Origin: Bilabrum cf. latius
Lineage: Eukaryota; Bigyra: Bicosoecida; Bigyra; Bicosoecida
DNA length: 64,000 bases
NCBI GenBank assembly: GCA_965178125.1
Contig: OZ237777.1
Location: forward strand, 123,824 to 187,823
Direction of reading: 5' to 3'
This document shows, piece by piece, positions 12,022 through 23,337 of this stretch. The notes under the pieces are model-generated. The model did not search any database and had not been told where the DNA came from. It saw only the letters and a list, made by a program, of their open reading frames with translations. The position numbers were made by a program, and so were the translations under genes. Positions within the stretch are counted from its first letter, which is position 1. Every line of letters begins with the position of its first letter.

Positions 12022-12160
12022 GGCCAAGGAGGCCGACGTGGCAGGTGCGAGCTGCGAGGGCCGCTAGCCGGCGGCCCCTCACCAGCTCAAATCAAACTAC
12101 TGAGGGTAGGTGGAGGTGGTTTGTCCACCGCCACTGAGTGCAATATGCACGGAATACATC
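12022..12160 (+). repeat. inverted-repeat arm B (partner at about 19690-19830)
   Basis: ggccgacgtggcaggtgcga through ggtggtttgtccaccg is the reverse complement of 19690-19830, with few mismatches over about 130 bp. It is the inner arm of the nested pair. Confidence 0.85.
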
Positions 12161-13142
12161 GTTTGCTCGTCCGGAACCCCACATTCGTCACATCATGTGA
12201 GTCGGCAGCCTGATGAGGTCGGATTTGCATAAATCCCAGATTGTAACCATAGCGGGACAGTGACCCAATTCGTCAAATTGACTTTTAATCATGTCACCGA
12301 AGCCGAATTGTCTCCCAATTAGTTTGCACCTATGTCAAAGACTGTCTCTAGCTATCCTAGTGACCGCTCGGTGACTTTTGTTCGCGACGCGAATGAAGAT
12401 AATTGCAGCTTCCCTGAGCATGTGATCTACTATGTAATAGTTCAATCCAGTGGAGTGCCCTAATGCTCAGCTGAAGCGATGATTGACACCTTGCGACCCA
12501 GTCGCGACATCAGCTTGGTGCTTCCACATGCATGCAACTTACTACCTTGCTGAATTGTGGAACAGACCGATAAGCCACATAATCATAGGTGCGATGATAT
12601 AGATGCAGAATACCCTCGGCCGCATTACAATACCTGAGACTCATAGTCCAGATCGAGATGAGAAGGGTGTGTCTTTGATCAGGCATGGCTGCCAATAGCT
12701 GATTGATGAGCATTCTGGGGCCTTGCAGAGTTATCGCATATGTAACATATATAATCAGTATCGTCTCTAACGGGTATGGTTGCCGAGAAAGATGGCGGCA
12801 GTGATGGTGTGGGCTGCCCGTGACGGGGTGGGTGCACCCGCCGGTGCCACCCGGTCGGCTGACCCCGACCGAATTGAGAGCATGATCTGCACTGAACTAC
12901 GGCGCTTGCTGAATAGAAGGCATACATCGCATACATCAATCTCATACAACGGTTTGTCCCTCCTCTTTGAGCTTCAGGTCGTTGTGGTAATTTACCAGTG
13001 CCACCAGTTGTGGTAATCAACCTGGCAGTGCAATGCAGACGGCCCGCCGGAAATCCTATCGGATTAGGATCGAAACGTCAGCCCAGTTATGGCGCACATA
13101 TGACCAACCTTTCGACATGAAAGTCCTTGCAGTGCATCGCTG
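12161..13142. other. no supported gene
   Basis: Short frames only. One plus-strand frame at 12780-13016 has a charged stretch (DPDRIESMICTELRRLLNRR), but there is too little to call a gene. Confidence 0.4.
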
Positions 13143-13775
13143 TCAGAGTGGCCAGGTTCCGTAGGCTGCAACAGGCTCAACAGGCAGCACCTCGCCCAAA
13201 CCCTCAGTGAGTCCCTCACCACCCGCACCGCCCTCTTCACGAGGACTGCCAGAGACTTCACGGCGTCCAGCTGCCAGAGTGCCACGAGGACTGCTTGCCC
13301 CCGCCCGTGGTCCCACCTTTTTAGAGGCGCCAGAGCTACCCACCATTGCCAGACGTGTGGGCGGTACGCCTCCGTCGCGGCCTCTGCCATGGCCTCCAGA
13401 GGCGCTGCCACCTCCGTCGCTGCCAGTGGTGTGTGGGGGTGGGGGGCTATGGCTCCTCGCCAGTTGCATGGAGGAGGGGCATGGACTCCGTGTTTGCAGC
13501 TGCTGCTGAGGTCCACTGGCTCAGGTATCACCCCCATGAATCGCGTGGACATGAATGGCCATGGATGCAACAAGAACTGCGAATGCAACCATAGCCAGCT
13601 GATATTCTGTAGCCACAGGCAATGCAGGCCATGGCATGCTGCCCTGCGCTGCGGCCGCTGTCACAGGGCCTCGCCTGGCACCAGACCCGGCCCGCCACAA
13701 GCAGGTAGCCGGGCCCCTGCCCTTCCACCTCACCAATTGACTGCAAAGGCGTTGAGCATGAAACCAATTAACCAT
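13143..13775 (-). other. two in-frame minus ORFs with a possible membrane segment, coding status uncertain
   Basis: A minus frame at 13521-13775 ends with a hydrophobic stretch (AMVAFAVLVASMAI) that could span a membrane, then TGA at 13521-13523. The same frame reopens and runs to 13143 as a Gly/Ser/Pro-rich segment. If TGA is a true stop, as elsewhere in this window, these are separate or broken. Competing frames of similar length exist on both strands. Confidence 0.3.
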
Positions 13776-15298
13776 CTATAAATGCACTGCATATTTCTTA
13801 TCATAACATTGAACCCCCTCCCCCCACGAGAGCCAAACAATTTCCCAATTGTTTGTCACGGGGTGATATGCAGCTGCCGCGGCGCATCCACTGCCAGTGG
13901 TACGGTACTACCCAGTTCATTGAACGCGCGACTGTGGGGATGCATGGACCAACCAATATTTGATGTTTCTGCGTCTGGCGGCCTTGTACGACACGAACAG
14001 CACAGGCAATATTCTGCGGTCTTGCTTGGCTGCGAAGTCCTCACTCGGATGCTCGAACCGAATTTCTAGTATCACAGAGAATGGCCACGCTCACCCGTGT
14101 GTCTATCCGAATAAATAAAATCTCAGTTGCGTTTTCATGGGTCTGCTACGCAATTAAACTCCAAGGTCAGACTAGAGGATTTAAGGACCGCACAGGGCAT
14201 CAAGTCGGGATGGCAAACGATCCGACACGGAGCCGCCTGTCGCGGCCAATGCTTTTGTCCATATGGTATGTACTATAAGTGTACTGAGCTATTTACGCCC
14301 GCCAAAGAGCTGACCGCAACTGGGAAATGCTGACGGGAAGGTGGTTTTAACTATCGTGATGCCACCTACCTCCGCCCCGCCAGCTCGATCACGGCCTAGC
14401 TCTATAGCGGCAGTGCGTTGCCCCAGTTGCCCAGCCTGCCCCGACCATCTTCCGTCAGCAACACGTTACCCGCGGGACCTCGTGTGCTGCAGCACCTGTA
14501 GCAGCTTGAGCGTCGTGGGGAACCGCTCCATGAGCACTTTAGTACCGCATCACCATGGCCTAGTCGTTGCACGCAGGCACCCTGCGCACCAGCTGTATGA
14601 GGCATAGGAAGCTGAGGGGCACATCAGAGTGGACGACCTCGTGAGTTATGAAAGATGCAGTACATTTCTACCAGAAACATGCGGCTCGATTCAGTTCGAG
14701 GCTGATTGTAGGTGAATCTTGGTTTCGTCAGTGTAAGGATGTGTTCCTAGCATCCATTGGCGTGGGCCTAATGCTTTTTTCCCTGGACACGTCTATGAAC
14801 TTGGAGCATTTTGCCAGCAACTCCATAGCTTCTTGCTCAAGCGCGCAAAGACATAGACATGTTATTACTCTATGACCATTGATGCTATGAACTACACAAG
14901 TTTGATTGGAAATACTTATTTGGTCTTGCAAATGAACATTAGAGCAAATCTACCTGTAATTTATCAGCTGAAATATTTAAAGCTGGTCGTCAAGAAAAAG
15001 AAGTCAACTGGTGCACACATATTTAATTGATTGAGGATTCTCTTTATCTAGGTACAATCAGGCAGGTATGAATCATGATATCTTACTACCCATCACACAA
15101 AAATCATTGGACTGTTAACGCTTTATCACGGACTCACCTAAGGTAGTTACAGCTGAGATTGTTTTAGCAGAAGCAAATTGGCATACTATTTTGATCGTAC
15201 AATTCCAATCAATGTATGAAAGCTTTTTAACTTGCATGATAGGCATGTCACCAAAATAACACTTTGTAATATCATTCACAATTGTATCTGGGCAACAG
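13776..15298. other. no supported gene; A+T content rises from 14.6 kb
   Basis: Short frames without motifs. Composition shifts to A+T-rich from about 14.6 kb on, unlike the flanking G+C-rich blocks. Confidence 0.45.
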
Positions 15299-15358
15299 TC
15301 TGCAAGTAACAATCAGCTGCAAGTAACAATCAGCTGAAAGTAACAATCAGCTGCAAGT
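15299..15358. repeat. 18-bp tandem repeat, three copies
   Basis: gcaagtaacaatcagctg is repeated about three times, the third copy with one change (gaaagtaac). Confidence 0.9.
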
Positions 15359-15687
15359 TTTGTGAGATTGAATCAGATACAATTGAAGCTGTCAATTGAG
15401 TAGATACAGTCATGGAATGGTTGTGGAATTGTGGACCAAACCAGTGAACTTGATTGACAATCAAATAAATTTAATACAAACCGAGCAAGAGTATGATTGT
15501 TTGATCTTATTGTTTATCTTTATTGATGAGACATTCACGCGCTCTAATTCTGGCATCAGCATCGAACCCCATCCGGCATTAGGATCAGTACATTCACAAC
15601 TGATTTGGATATATTGCATTGCTCAATCAAAGATTTACGTTATCGTTGGGACTTGATGTTATTCAGATGCTTGCGAATCTTATAATT

Positions 15688-16265
15688 AGAGGTTCGAGGA
15701 CTACATTCAAGCTAGGTAACCTTCTGTACACACACGAGGAAGAAGCATACCGCAGCTGATGTAATAGAATGTGTTGATTCATGACTTGAAATGTTTCAGC
15801 TCAAATACTGCTTCTTTTTTGAATATATTCTAAAGTGAGAAGAGAAGCTATCGTTGATGTCTGCAAGAAATTAAGTACTTGAACATGGGACTTTCAATTG
15901 TTTGTCATTTAATTATTATTAAGCATCCTGTTTCGATCCAACATTGTGCATTTATAACTGATATGGTTCGACATCGATCACAGATTAATGACATCGTTTG
16001 GACATATTTAGACTTCCAACAAGAGGTTCGAGAACTACATTCCATCTTAGTTAACCCTAGGAACACACGCGGAAGAAGCACACCGCTGCTGATAATAGAG
16101 CATGTGTTAATTCATGACTTGAAGTGTGTCAGCTCAAATTGTGCTTCTTTTGTGAATATTGTGAATATATTGTAAAGTGAGAAGTTAGGATGTCTGCAAG
16201 AAATTAACTGCTTGAACATTCGACTTTCAATTGTTAGTCATTGAATGTTCGTTAGCATCCTGTTG
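15688..16265. repeat. two direct copies of a roughly 245-bp A+T-rich unit, 334 bp apart
   Basis: The stretch beginning agaggttcgag at 15688 recurs at 16022. Shared words follow in the same order: ttcatgacttga, cagctcaaat, gcttctttt, gtctgcaagaaattaa and cgactttcaattgtt-like text. Identity is roughly 80%. Embedded frames differ between copies, so it is probably non-coding. Confidence 0.85.
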
Positions 16266-18462
16266 TGCATTCGATACATCATTATCAGGGACACTTAATA
16301 GTTCGAAAGTATTCAAACTGCTTGCTCTGTGGTTAAAACAATGGCTAATTGAGAACCAGATGTTTTCACGAAGTGCACTGCTATGCATTTGAGTTTTTTG
16401 TGTATGCACGAGAAAGGTTTAATTGGCACAATGTTTTTCCCCTTCTTCCCGGTCACCAATGATCATTGTCCTGTATCTCCATATGCCCCCATCGGAAGGC
16501 AGCGGAGAGGTCCACCGCCGCGTCAGGCGCCATGAGCTAGCTGCTTGGAGAGCTACATCGCCAGGGAGGCGGAGGCGGTGGCAGCCCAACCGTTCTCGGG
16601 GGCAAGTGATTAGGGCATCCATCACACATTTGTTGAGTGCAACCTGGCCCCAATATCGCGCAGGGCCTCTCCGCTTCCAGCAGTGCCTCCCCACGGGGTT
16701 GCACCGGGCTGCACGTGGTCCGATATGGTAGCACATCGGCTTGTTTCAGCAAAAAGGTAACGTCGAGCTCTTTCTTGCTGTGTGTCTGCTGTCTGAACTA
16801 GTGAGAATGTATTGTGCCAACTCTCGAATGTACTACATAGGCGCGAAATCGTCTTCACGCATCGTGCTCAGGCTGTTCGATGCACAGGCCAGCTTCAGCA
16901 TTTTCGGCGCAAGCATTCGATTTCTTAGCAATTTATCATTCCAAGAATAAACTTAATTTTGGTTGAGTTGCAATAATACTCAGCGCGCTGACAAATTGCC
17001 TCATGCAACGGCAAGCAGACATCACCAGAAAATCCGGTGTCTGCCCATGGTTTGCCCATCGGAACGAAGAGAAGCGCACGGTAGCCGAGCGCCGTATAGC
17101 TTCCCCGGAATCCACAAGTGCAGGGGCATCCGTATTCCCTGGGTCCTTCTCGTGCTTGCCACCCGGGAGGTTCAAGTGCAACTCAAGTATCTCCCTCTCG
17201 GAACAGAGTTCAAGCTGCATAAATCATTGTCGATGATAAATTTAAGAGTGACAAGTTTGGTGATTGTAGATTGCGGATCGTTCTCGGTAGCATCTGTCGT
17301 CTGTCTCCAGCGCTGCTCCAGTCCACGATCGATCAATGCAATGATTCAATGCCCCCAATTGGTTCGTCCTGCAGCCGTTCTTCAAGCGAATATTACCATA
17401 TCGTGTTTCAACAATCTTGGTGAGGTGGTGTATTAATGCCTCGGTTTTAGCAGCCAGATGATATTCTTAAACATTGGTTTATATATGCAATTCAGTATCA
17501 GGTGATCAAACAATTATTATGGGCGTCTATCTGGCCAGTTCGCGCTTTTTGCATACCCTATACTCATTGCTATTGATAAAATGAGTTTGGAACGGGGCGG
17601 GCTGCTTGGGTAGTTGGCTGTCTGCACGTACGCTGTCCGTGGCAGCAGCGGCGGCGACAGTCGCATCTGGGACACCGTATGACAGGCTGTCCAACTTGTG
17701 GATGGTTTCTAGAGCTTAGCATTATGTTAAACAATAATACGTCAATCATATTTAGTTGCACTTAATTGCAGTCCCTGATTTGTCTGGGTGGAAATGATCA
17801 TTTCCATGGACCGTACTCCAAGCTTGCAACATCATGCACTCGCGGCCAGCCCTGCGTCAGCAGCCATGTCATCGATGGCAGCCCTGGGCCGACCCTTGTG
17901 CTGGTGCACCGTTGCTTCACTCCACGGTGCGTGGTGTGGCGGGCCCGGTACTCAGACTAGCAGCAGGAATATTAGACGGGCTGGCCTGCAGCGCCGGGGA
18001 CGCAGCGGCGGCCGCACCTCCAGTTGCCCGGCCTGTGCCTCCGCCTTCCAATCCGCCGTATCAGCCCATGACCCCACCACTCGTCGTATCTTACTCGGCT
18101 CCCTCACCCGCTTTTAGGAACCGTCACCCCTCGCCCTTCCCCGTCCACCGCCCCTCCCCCTGCGCGCCACCCCCTCGTGCCTCTCCTCAGGCTGCCAGCG
18201 AGGCTTCTGCTTCATCCACCTGCTTGCGTGCCGTTCGGCAGCCATTCACTCCCGCTCGGCTGCTTGGCTTGGCAGGTGTCCCTGTGGGTGTTCCTGTTCC
18301 CTGCTTCTGCCTTGCCCTCTATCCATAGGGACACCCGCCCCTTGTACCCGATGCTGGCCAGTACTGACCACCGGCAAGGATCAAGGCAGGTATGCGGACT
18401 CAGTGCCGAGCTGTGGTTGAGCTGCAGTGCGCTGCCCCACACTTCGATCCCATCCACCCCCC
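16266..18462. other. no firmly supported gene
   Basis: A plus-strand frame at 17834-18328 is Pro/Ala-rich (RPVPPPSNPPYQP) and would extend through TAG to TGA near 18364. A minus frame at 16419-16736 is Arg-rich. Neither has a domain. The region is flanked by inverted-repeat arms. Confidence 0.35.
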
Positions 18463-19266
18463 TCATCCATCCTCCATCGGCGCCTACTTATCACCTAGCC
18501 AGACATCTGCGATGCGGCACGCCTCGTCCATGCTGTCAGAACCAGTACCACGAGTACCACCGTGCCTCCACACCTCTGGCACGGCAGGTACTCCATTCTC
18601 GCGAGCTTGTGCGGCACCCAGCTTGTAACTCAGCACTGCGATGAGGTCCGCAGGGAGCACCTGTGCCCCCCCATCCTCTTCTTTGTCTTCATCCCCGTTG
18701 CTGTCCATGCCCTCCTGATGGGAGGTGTCATCATCAGCGGTAACGTTCTCTACAAGGGCATGGTCCAGCAGAGTCTACCCGCTGCCAGCGGGGAGGGTTA
18801 ACGCCGAGCTTACATCCGAAGCTCTTCTTGCTGTGGCCGCCATGCCCGAAATGCCTACTTCTGCCGCTTCCCTTGACGATGCAGAGGTCTGCTTGCCTGT
18901 CGCAGCATGCGCTTGCGATGCTACATTTTTTTCTACCTTCAAACTACCCGTCCACCGGTTTTTCCTGCGTCTGGGTCCAGGCTGGAGTTCACCGTCGTCG
19001 CCAGAGGTCTGCTTGACTGTCACAGTAGGCTAATACGATGCTAATTCAGTTAGTTCTACGTCGAAACGGCGCGTCATCTTGATTTTTCGGCCTAAGGGCT
19101 TATAGAGATCGCCTGATGTCTCGTCGCCGGATCCATCGGTCGAGATATACTGCGGTGAGTGGGTTGCTGCTATGGCATAGGGGGCAAGCTGATGTTTCTA
19201 GCGATGGCCATTGTTCCATCCATTCTTGCCCACATGGTTCTCACATCTTCCGGGCCGGATCGAGGA
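18463..19266 (-). CDS. ORF with a degenerate ankyrin-like repeat, acidic middle
   Basis: Open for 268 codons on the minus strand between TGA at 19267-19269 and TGA at 18463-18465 if TAG is Gln. TAG codons lie at 19198, 19030, 18775 and 18484. The segment around 18735-18790 reads SG, TAG, TLLDHALVENV; with Gln it gives GQTLLDHAL, close to the G-x-T-P-L-H-x-A line of ankyrin repeats. It is followed by an acidic run (NGDEDKEEDGG) and by VLSYKLGAAQAR. The N-terminal half is polar (DETSGDLYK, GRKIKMTRRFDVE). No ATG opens the frame, so it is probably a terminal exon. Binding rather than catalysis is likely if the ankyrin reading holds. Confidence 0.5.
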
Positions 19267-19689
19267 TCAGACCAATAACCGGGGTCTGAGGAGCTGTCTT
19301 CTACATTCTGCCGGTTCTAATTGAGTCCAGGAACATGTACAGATTCATTCATGCTTCATGTGGCAGCATGGAAGAGCTTCACTAACCCAAATCCTCACCT
19401 ATGTAGGATCTCCATATGCATGTTCCATATCGCCGTGGTTCCGCCGATAAATTCTGGAACGCTATTCTGTTTGTCAGAAGGAAAGCAATGTGGATGATCT
19501 CTGCCTGTCTATATGTCTGTTTGTCTGAATGTATAGTCTGTGTAAAACTGAATTAGATTCAACCACACATAACAAATCGCAAAGATATAGCGTGCGCTTT
19601 TGAGTTGAGTCCACAAAATATCAGATCCCCCCCATATGGTATACCGTGCCAGTGGAATGTCTGCACCGTACAATCAAAACGAGCAGTCT

Positions 19690-19830
19690 CGCAAGCTTGC
19701 AATGGATTCCGCGTATATTGCACTTCGTGGTGGTGGACAAACCACCTGCACCTACCCACAGTAGTTTGGTTTGAGCTGGTGAGGGGCCGCCGGCTAGCGG
19801 CCCTCGCGGCTCGCACCTGCCACGTCGGCC
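19690..19830 (-). repeat. inverted-repeat arm B'
   Basis: Reverse complement of 12022-12160 (ggtggtggacaaaccacc through gcacctgccacgtcggcc). Confidence 0.85.
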
Positions 19831-20845
19831 TCGATGGTATCTAAGTTCTGGCAGGCAAGTATGTCTCAGGCCGTAGTACCATGACGGTGATGAGAGACCA
19901 ACGGCATGCTGCCAGGGCACTGACGGGGCAGCAGCAACCAGACAGCCGGCCCACGGCTGGCCGCCAGTGCAGGGCATTCCAGCTGTGCAGCACGGGCGCC
20001 ATGGAATGACTGCTGACCGGGGCACTGACGGGACAGCAGCAGCAAAATACGATGCGATCTCTCTAGTGGTATTCCAAAGATAGCGCTCCGTACCGTGACT
20101 GGGCGAGCCTGCCGCTCTGAGGTGTGCAGTGTCCGGTGCGGTCAGTTGCGCGGCGGCAGGTGCCTCACCTGCACCGCTGGATGCGGACGCCTGCTATGAC
20201 TGAGCTAATGCTTCGCAGGTTTCGCCCGAGAGCACTCCTACATCTTTCTGACGACGTCGCGCACTGCCTCGGTTTCCTCGGCTAAGAACTCCTCCCCGAT
20301 CGCTAACTCACTTGGCAGCGTTCCCGATTTGTCCATGGCATCGTACTGCTGCTACACGGTCATCGGTCTTTGACCATCTGTCACATCCGCAGCGGTCCCC
20401 TTTGGTAACCGGAGGCTGCTCGAAAAGTGCAGCTTGTGTCTAGGCAGTCTGCAAAGGTACCACTTGCACATTTGACGAAGCCTTGCTGATGTAGCGGCAT
20501 CCGTCTACTAGATAACATCTATATTCCAAATATATGTACCCCTTAATAGTAGGTAAGCATCGATGAGAAGCCTGCGCAAACCGCACACAATTGCGTCGTC
20601 CACAATCCCGAGTACGATACACAGCAAAGTACCCACCGCCGCAAATGCCTACAGCGAAACAGGTGGGATTAGACGCTAACCTAGATAAATTTGCTTCAGC
20701 AAGGCAGTATCTGCGTCAGACAAGTCCTCCATTGGCCAGGAGTTAGGTTTTGACAATCCGTTTCAGCTCCGGATCATTTGTATTATACAGTGCAGTTATC
20801 AGGTGCTGTACTGCTTTTTTAGGCTAAGGTTAACATTAAGTCAGG
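19831..20845. other. no supported gene
   Basis: Short frames only. A short duplicated phrase (ggggcactgacgggacagcag, with a near copy at about 19915) suggests small local duplications at 19905-20040. Confidence 0.45.
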
Positions 20846-20925
20846 TGCTCTAGCACAGACTGCCGCACAGTGTTACTGTAGCCGCTACACATTGACTTGC
20901 ATCTAAAGGAGTATAACAATCGGAG
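20846..20925 (-). repeat. inverted-repeat arm A', just upstream of the coiled-coil gene
   Basis: Reverse complement of 11716-11800. It ends about 50 bp before the ATG of the next gene, so it may hold that gene's promoter or leader. Confidence 0.75.
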
Positions 20926-20975
20926 CAGAAACGTTGCAGTTCCGGCGTACTCGCTCCCTGTTTCGTCGTCCTAGC

Positions 20976-22420
20976 ATGTCAAATCTGGCAATTTCGCAAC
21001 GGGTCGCCAGCCTCCGATTGAAGGTCGTGGAGACTCAAAGCGTAGCGGGGGAAGTGGCTCTAACAATCAAAGGTTTAACATCTCGCGTGAATGAACTGCA
21101 AACCGGACAAGAAACTGTTGCCCGAGCGATCGGCATCACACATCGAAGATCATCAGCTCGGCTTTCAAGCAGCGTGGCAAGCATGGCAAAACGGCATGTG
21201 GAGCACGGAGATATTGAAACGAAAATATCAATGCTGACTGCTCACGTCAAGAGGGCAAAAGTACGCCTCTCTGTTGCCAAGAAGAGCATCCAGGCTCTGG
21301 TTCCAAGGATCGAAAGCCTGTGTTCATCTCAAGGACTCCTGTTGCAGGGGTTTGGCCGGAAAGAGGCCGCCAGAGGCCAGGCTACCACTAAAACAGGTCG
21401 GCCACCGTAGGCCAGGAAGCAACCCGAAAGAGGCAGATACGAGGCAGCGCATGTGCCGAGGGAAAATTATGAGATCAAACTCTCCATCTAGTAGAGGTCC
21501 CTCCGTGCCACAAACATGAAGATTAGGTCGATCGAGGCCAATATCCAGGCCCTGGAGTAGCGCATCAGCGATTTTGAAGCGCAGTAGAAAATTGCTCAAG
21601 GGGTTGGCCTTACCATGTTCAGCTTAGCCTTGAGAACAGGTGCTCTCGGAGCAGGAGGCGTGAAGGGTCTCAAGCGTTCATCCTCTATGGAGGTCCGGGA
21701 CCAGACCGCTGGGCCCAGCCTATCAGTTGCGGCAGCCGGGCAGCAGAGCGGTAAGACAAAGACATCTCGAGATAGTCGTGGCGTTGAGACGAAAGGGTCT
21801 GTGCGCAAGAGTGCCTCATCACTGACTGAAGGGTCAGTTAGCTAGGACACCACAGCGGCGGGTGCTGAGTCACTGGTCCGAAAGAAGAATGGATCCACTG
21901 ACATCAGGCTTAGTGAGTCGCTTGTCCACCCATGTCTCGCACATTGCCAGCTTCTACCCGCGCGCTGCAACCTACCCCCCTTGTGCATCCTATCCACCTA
22001 CCCCTTGTCCTCGAAGTGTATCCTGGAGCTCTGCAAGAGTTTCCAGTTACAGTGATGCTGAACGGCATCAGCCTGCCCTTCTACCGTCCCAGGGACGACA
22101 TGCCTGCCCCTACCGAAGTTAAAACCAGACACGGAGGCACGTTCAACGAGTCTGCGGAGCTTGAGGTCAAGGGCCACACTGCACACATACCCTTCAGGGA
22201 ACTGTATCTCGGGCAGAAGGGCGGAAGACGCTGCTTTGCCCTGTATGATGCAGTGCTCCACGCCAAACTACCGCCGGGCTGCCCGCGGGTCGAAGTGACC
22301 ATTGATGGTGTTAGCCATTTAGCGATTTCCTGTAATCGGTGTGGGCTGACTAAGGGCAAGGCCGATGGCAAGGCCGATGGCAAGGCCGATGGCAAGAGTG
22401 CTGGAAGCATTGCGACGTGA
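20976..22420 (+). CDS. coiled-coil protein with GKAD tail, two exons
   Basis: Exon 1 runs from the first ATG (20976) in the frame after TAA at 20904. Exon 2 ends at TGA 22418-22420. Six TAG codons are in frame (21408, 21489, 21492, 21558, 21585, 21843). Reading them as Gln gives a heptad-like helix (IRSIEANIQALE, Q, RISDFEAQ, Q, KIAQGV), where Gln fits well. The N-terminal part is also helical and basic (LTAHVKRAKVRLSVAKKSI). Exon 2 looks like a beta-rich module (YPGALQEFPVTVMLNG; FALYDAVLHAKLPPG; VEVTIDGVSHLAIS) with a CNRC pair, then GKAD repeated three times. The frames of the two halves differ and are joined exactly by a 38-bp GTGAGT...CAG intron. I do not recognise a family. Arm A' lies directly upstream. 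Confidence 0.6.
21913..21950 (+). other. predicted 38-bp spliceosomal intron
   Basis: It starts GTGAGT, ends TTGCCAG, and its removal joins codon phase 1 of exon 1 to the exon 2 frame without a stop. Unspliced, the upstream frame runs on to TGA at about 22050, and the exon 2 frame is closed by TGA and TAG just before 21930. Confidence 0.55.
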
Positions 22421-23299
22421 CCCTGGGTGCTTTGTTAAATAGCTTCCAAATACATATTTTAAAGTGGCAAGATCCAGACACTGCCAACTGCGCGTTCAAG
22501 AAGCATGCTGTTGAAGCCCAGGAACGATGACAGGTCGCACGCAGAGGCTGTTGCGGCTGGCTGCGACCAGACAAGATGAGATCTTGCACCAGATTCGCCA
22601 TCAGTCAGAAACCTTGAGCGACTGACTGCCGCACAGTGGAATGCAGCAGGCGCCTATCGTGGAATCGCGGAATACACGCAATGCTGCAGGCTTTGGCCCC
22701 ACCCCGCGTTCCTCCAAGCATCAAAGTCGGGTGGTCGGGGTACTCAAGAAGCTGGTGGCTGACGGGTGCTGGGGTCTTGGAGCCTGCTGGCCAGCGTGGG
22801 GTAGTGCGTGCCTGCGTTAGCTGCCGAATCGATTCACCCTAGCTGCCTCGTGTGCCGCCACCGCAACGATCTCCCAACAGCATAATCCTAGCGCAATGGT
22901 GAGCTCGCAGTACCGGCAGGTACCTGACATCACTAAAAATCTTGGAGCTCCAGCACCAGGCCAGCGGCCTACATGTGGGATGGGTCGTATGCCCACACTT
23001 CCGACAAGCAATGTGGACAGAGCTGTAACAATGAATAATCAGTTGTAGGTTTACTGCAGAAAGTGCACGATGAACGCTTCGACTGGCATGTGGTGGCTCG
23101 AACTACAAGGCTGAATTGTCGGTTCCTAGTTAGCTTAGTAAATAGCCACGTTTGACGGCCCATTTTGCACACGGAAGCTGTGCAATACAAATTAATTTTT
23201 ATGTTTGCGATCAGTGTCTTATAGGGGATCAGGATGGCCAAGGAATAGCCATACTTGCAGCTGCAATCCGGTAATCACTTCTAGCGCACTAAAGTGCAC
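22421..23299. other. no supported gene
   Basis: Short frames only. This is the flank between the coiled-coil gene and the LINE. The exact 5' end of the LINE is not visible. Confidence 0.5.
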
Positions 23300-23337
23300 G
23301 TAACTATACCGGGGAGCTCCGCGGGCGTGGCACTGCC

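Noticed and set aside
13521-13523. TGA as a possible sense codon in the minus frame at 13.1-13.8 kb
   Set aside because: TGA ends the well-supported genes here, and this frame has no homology to show that it is coding.
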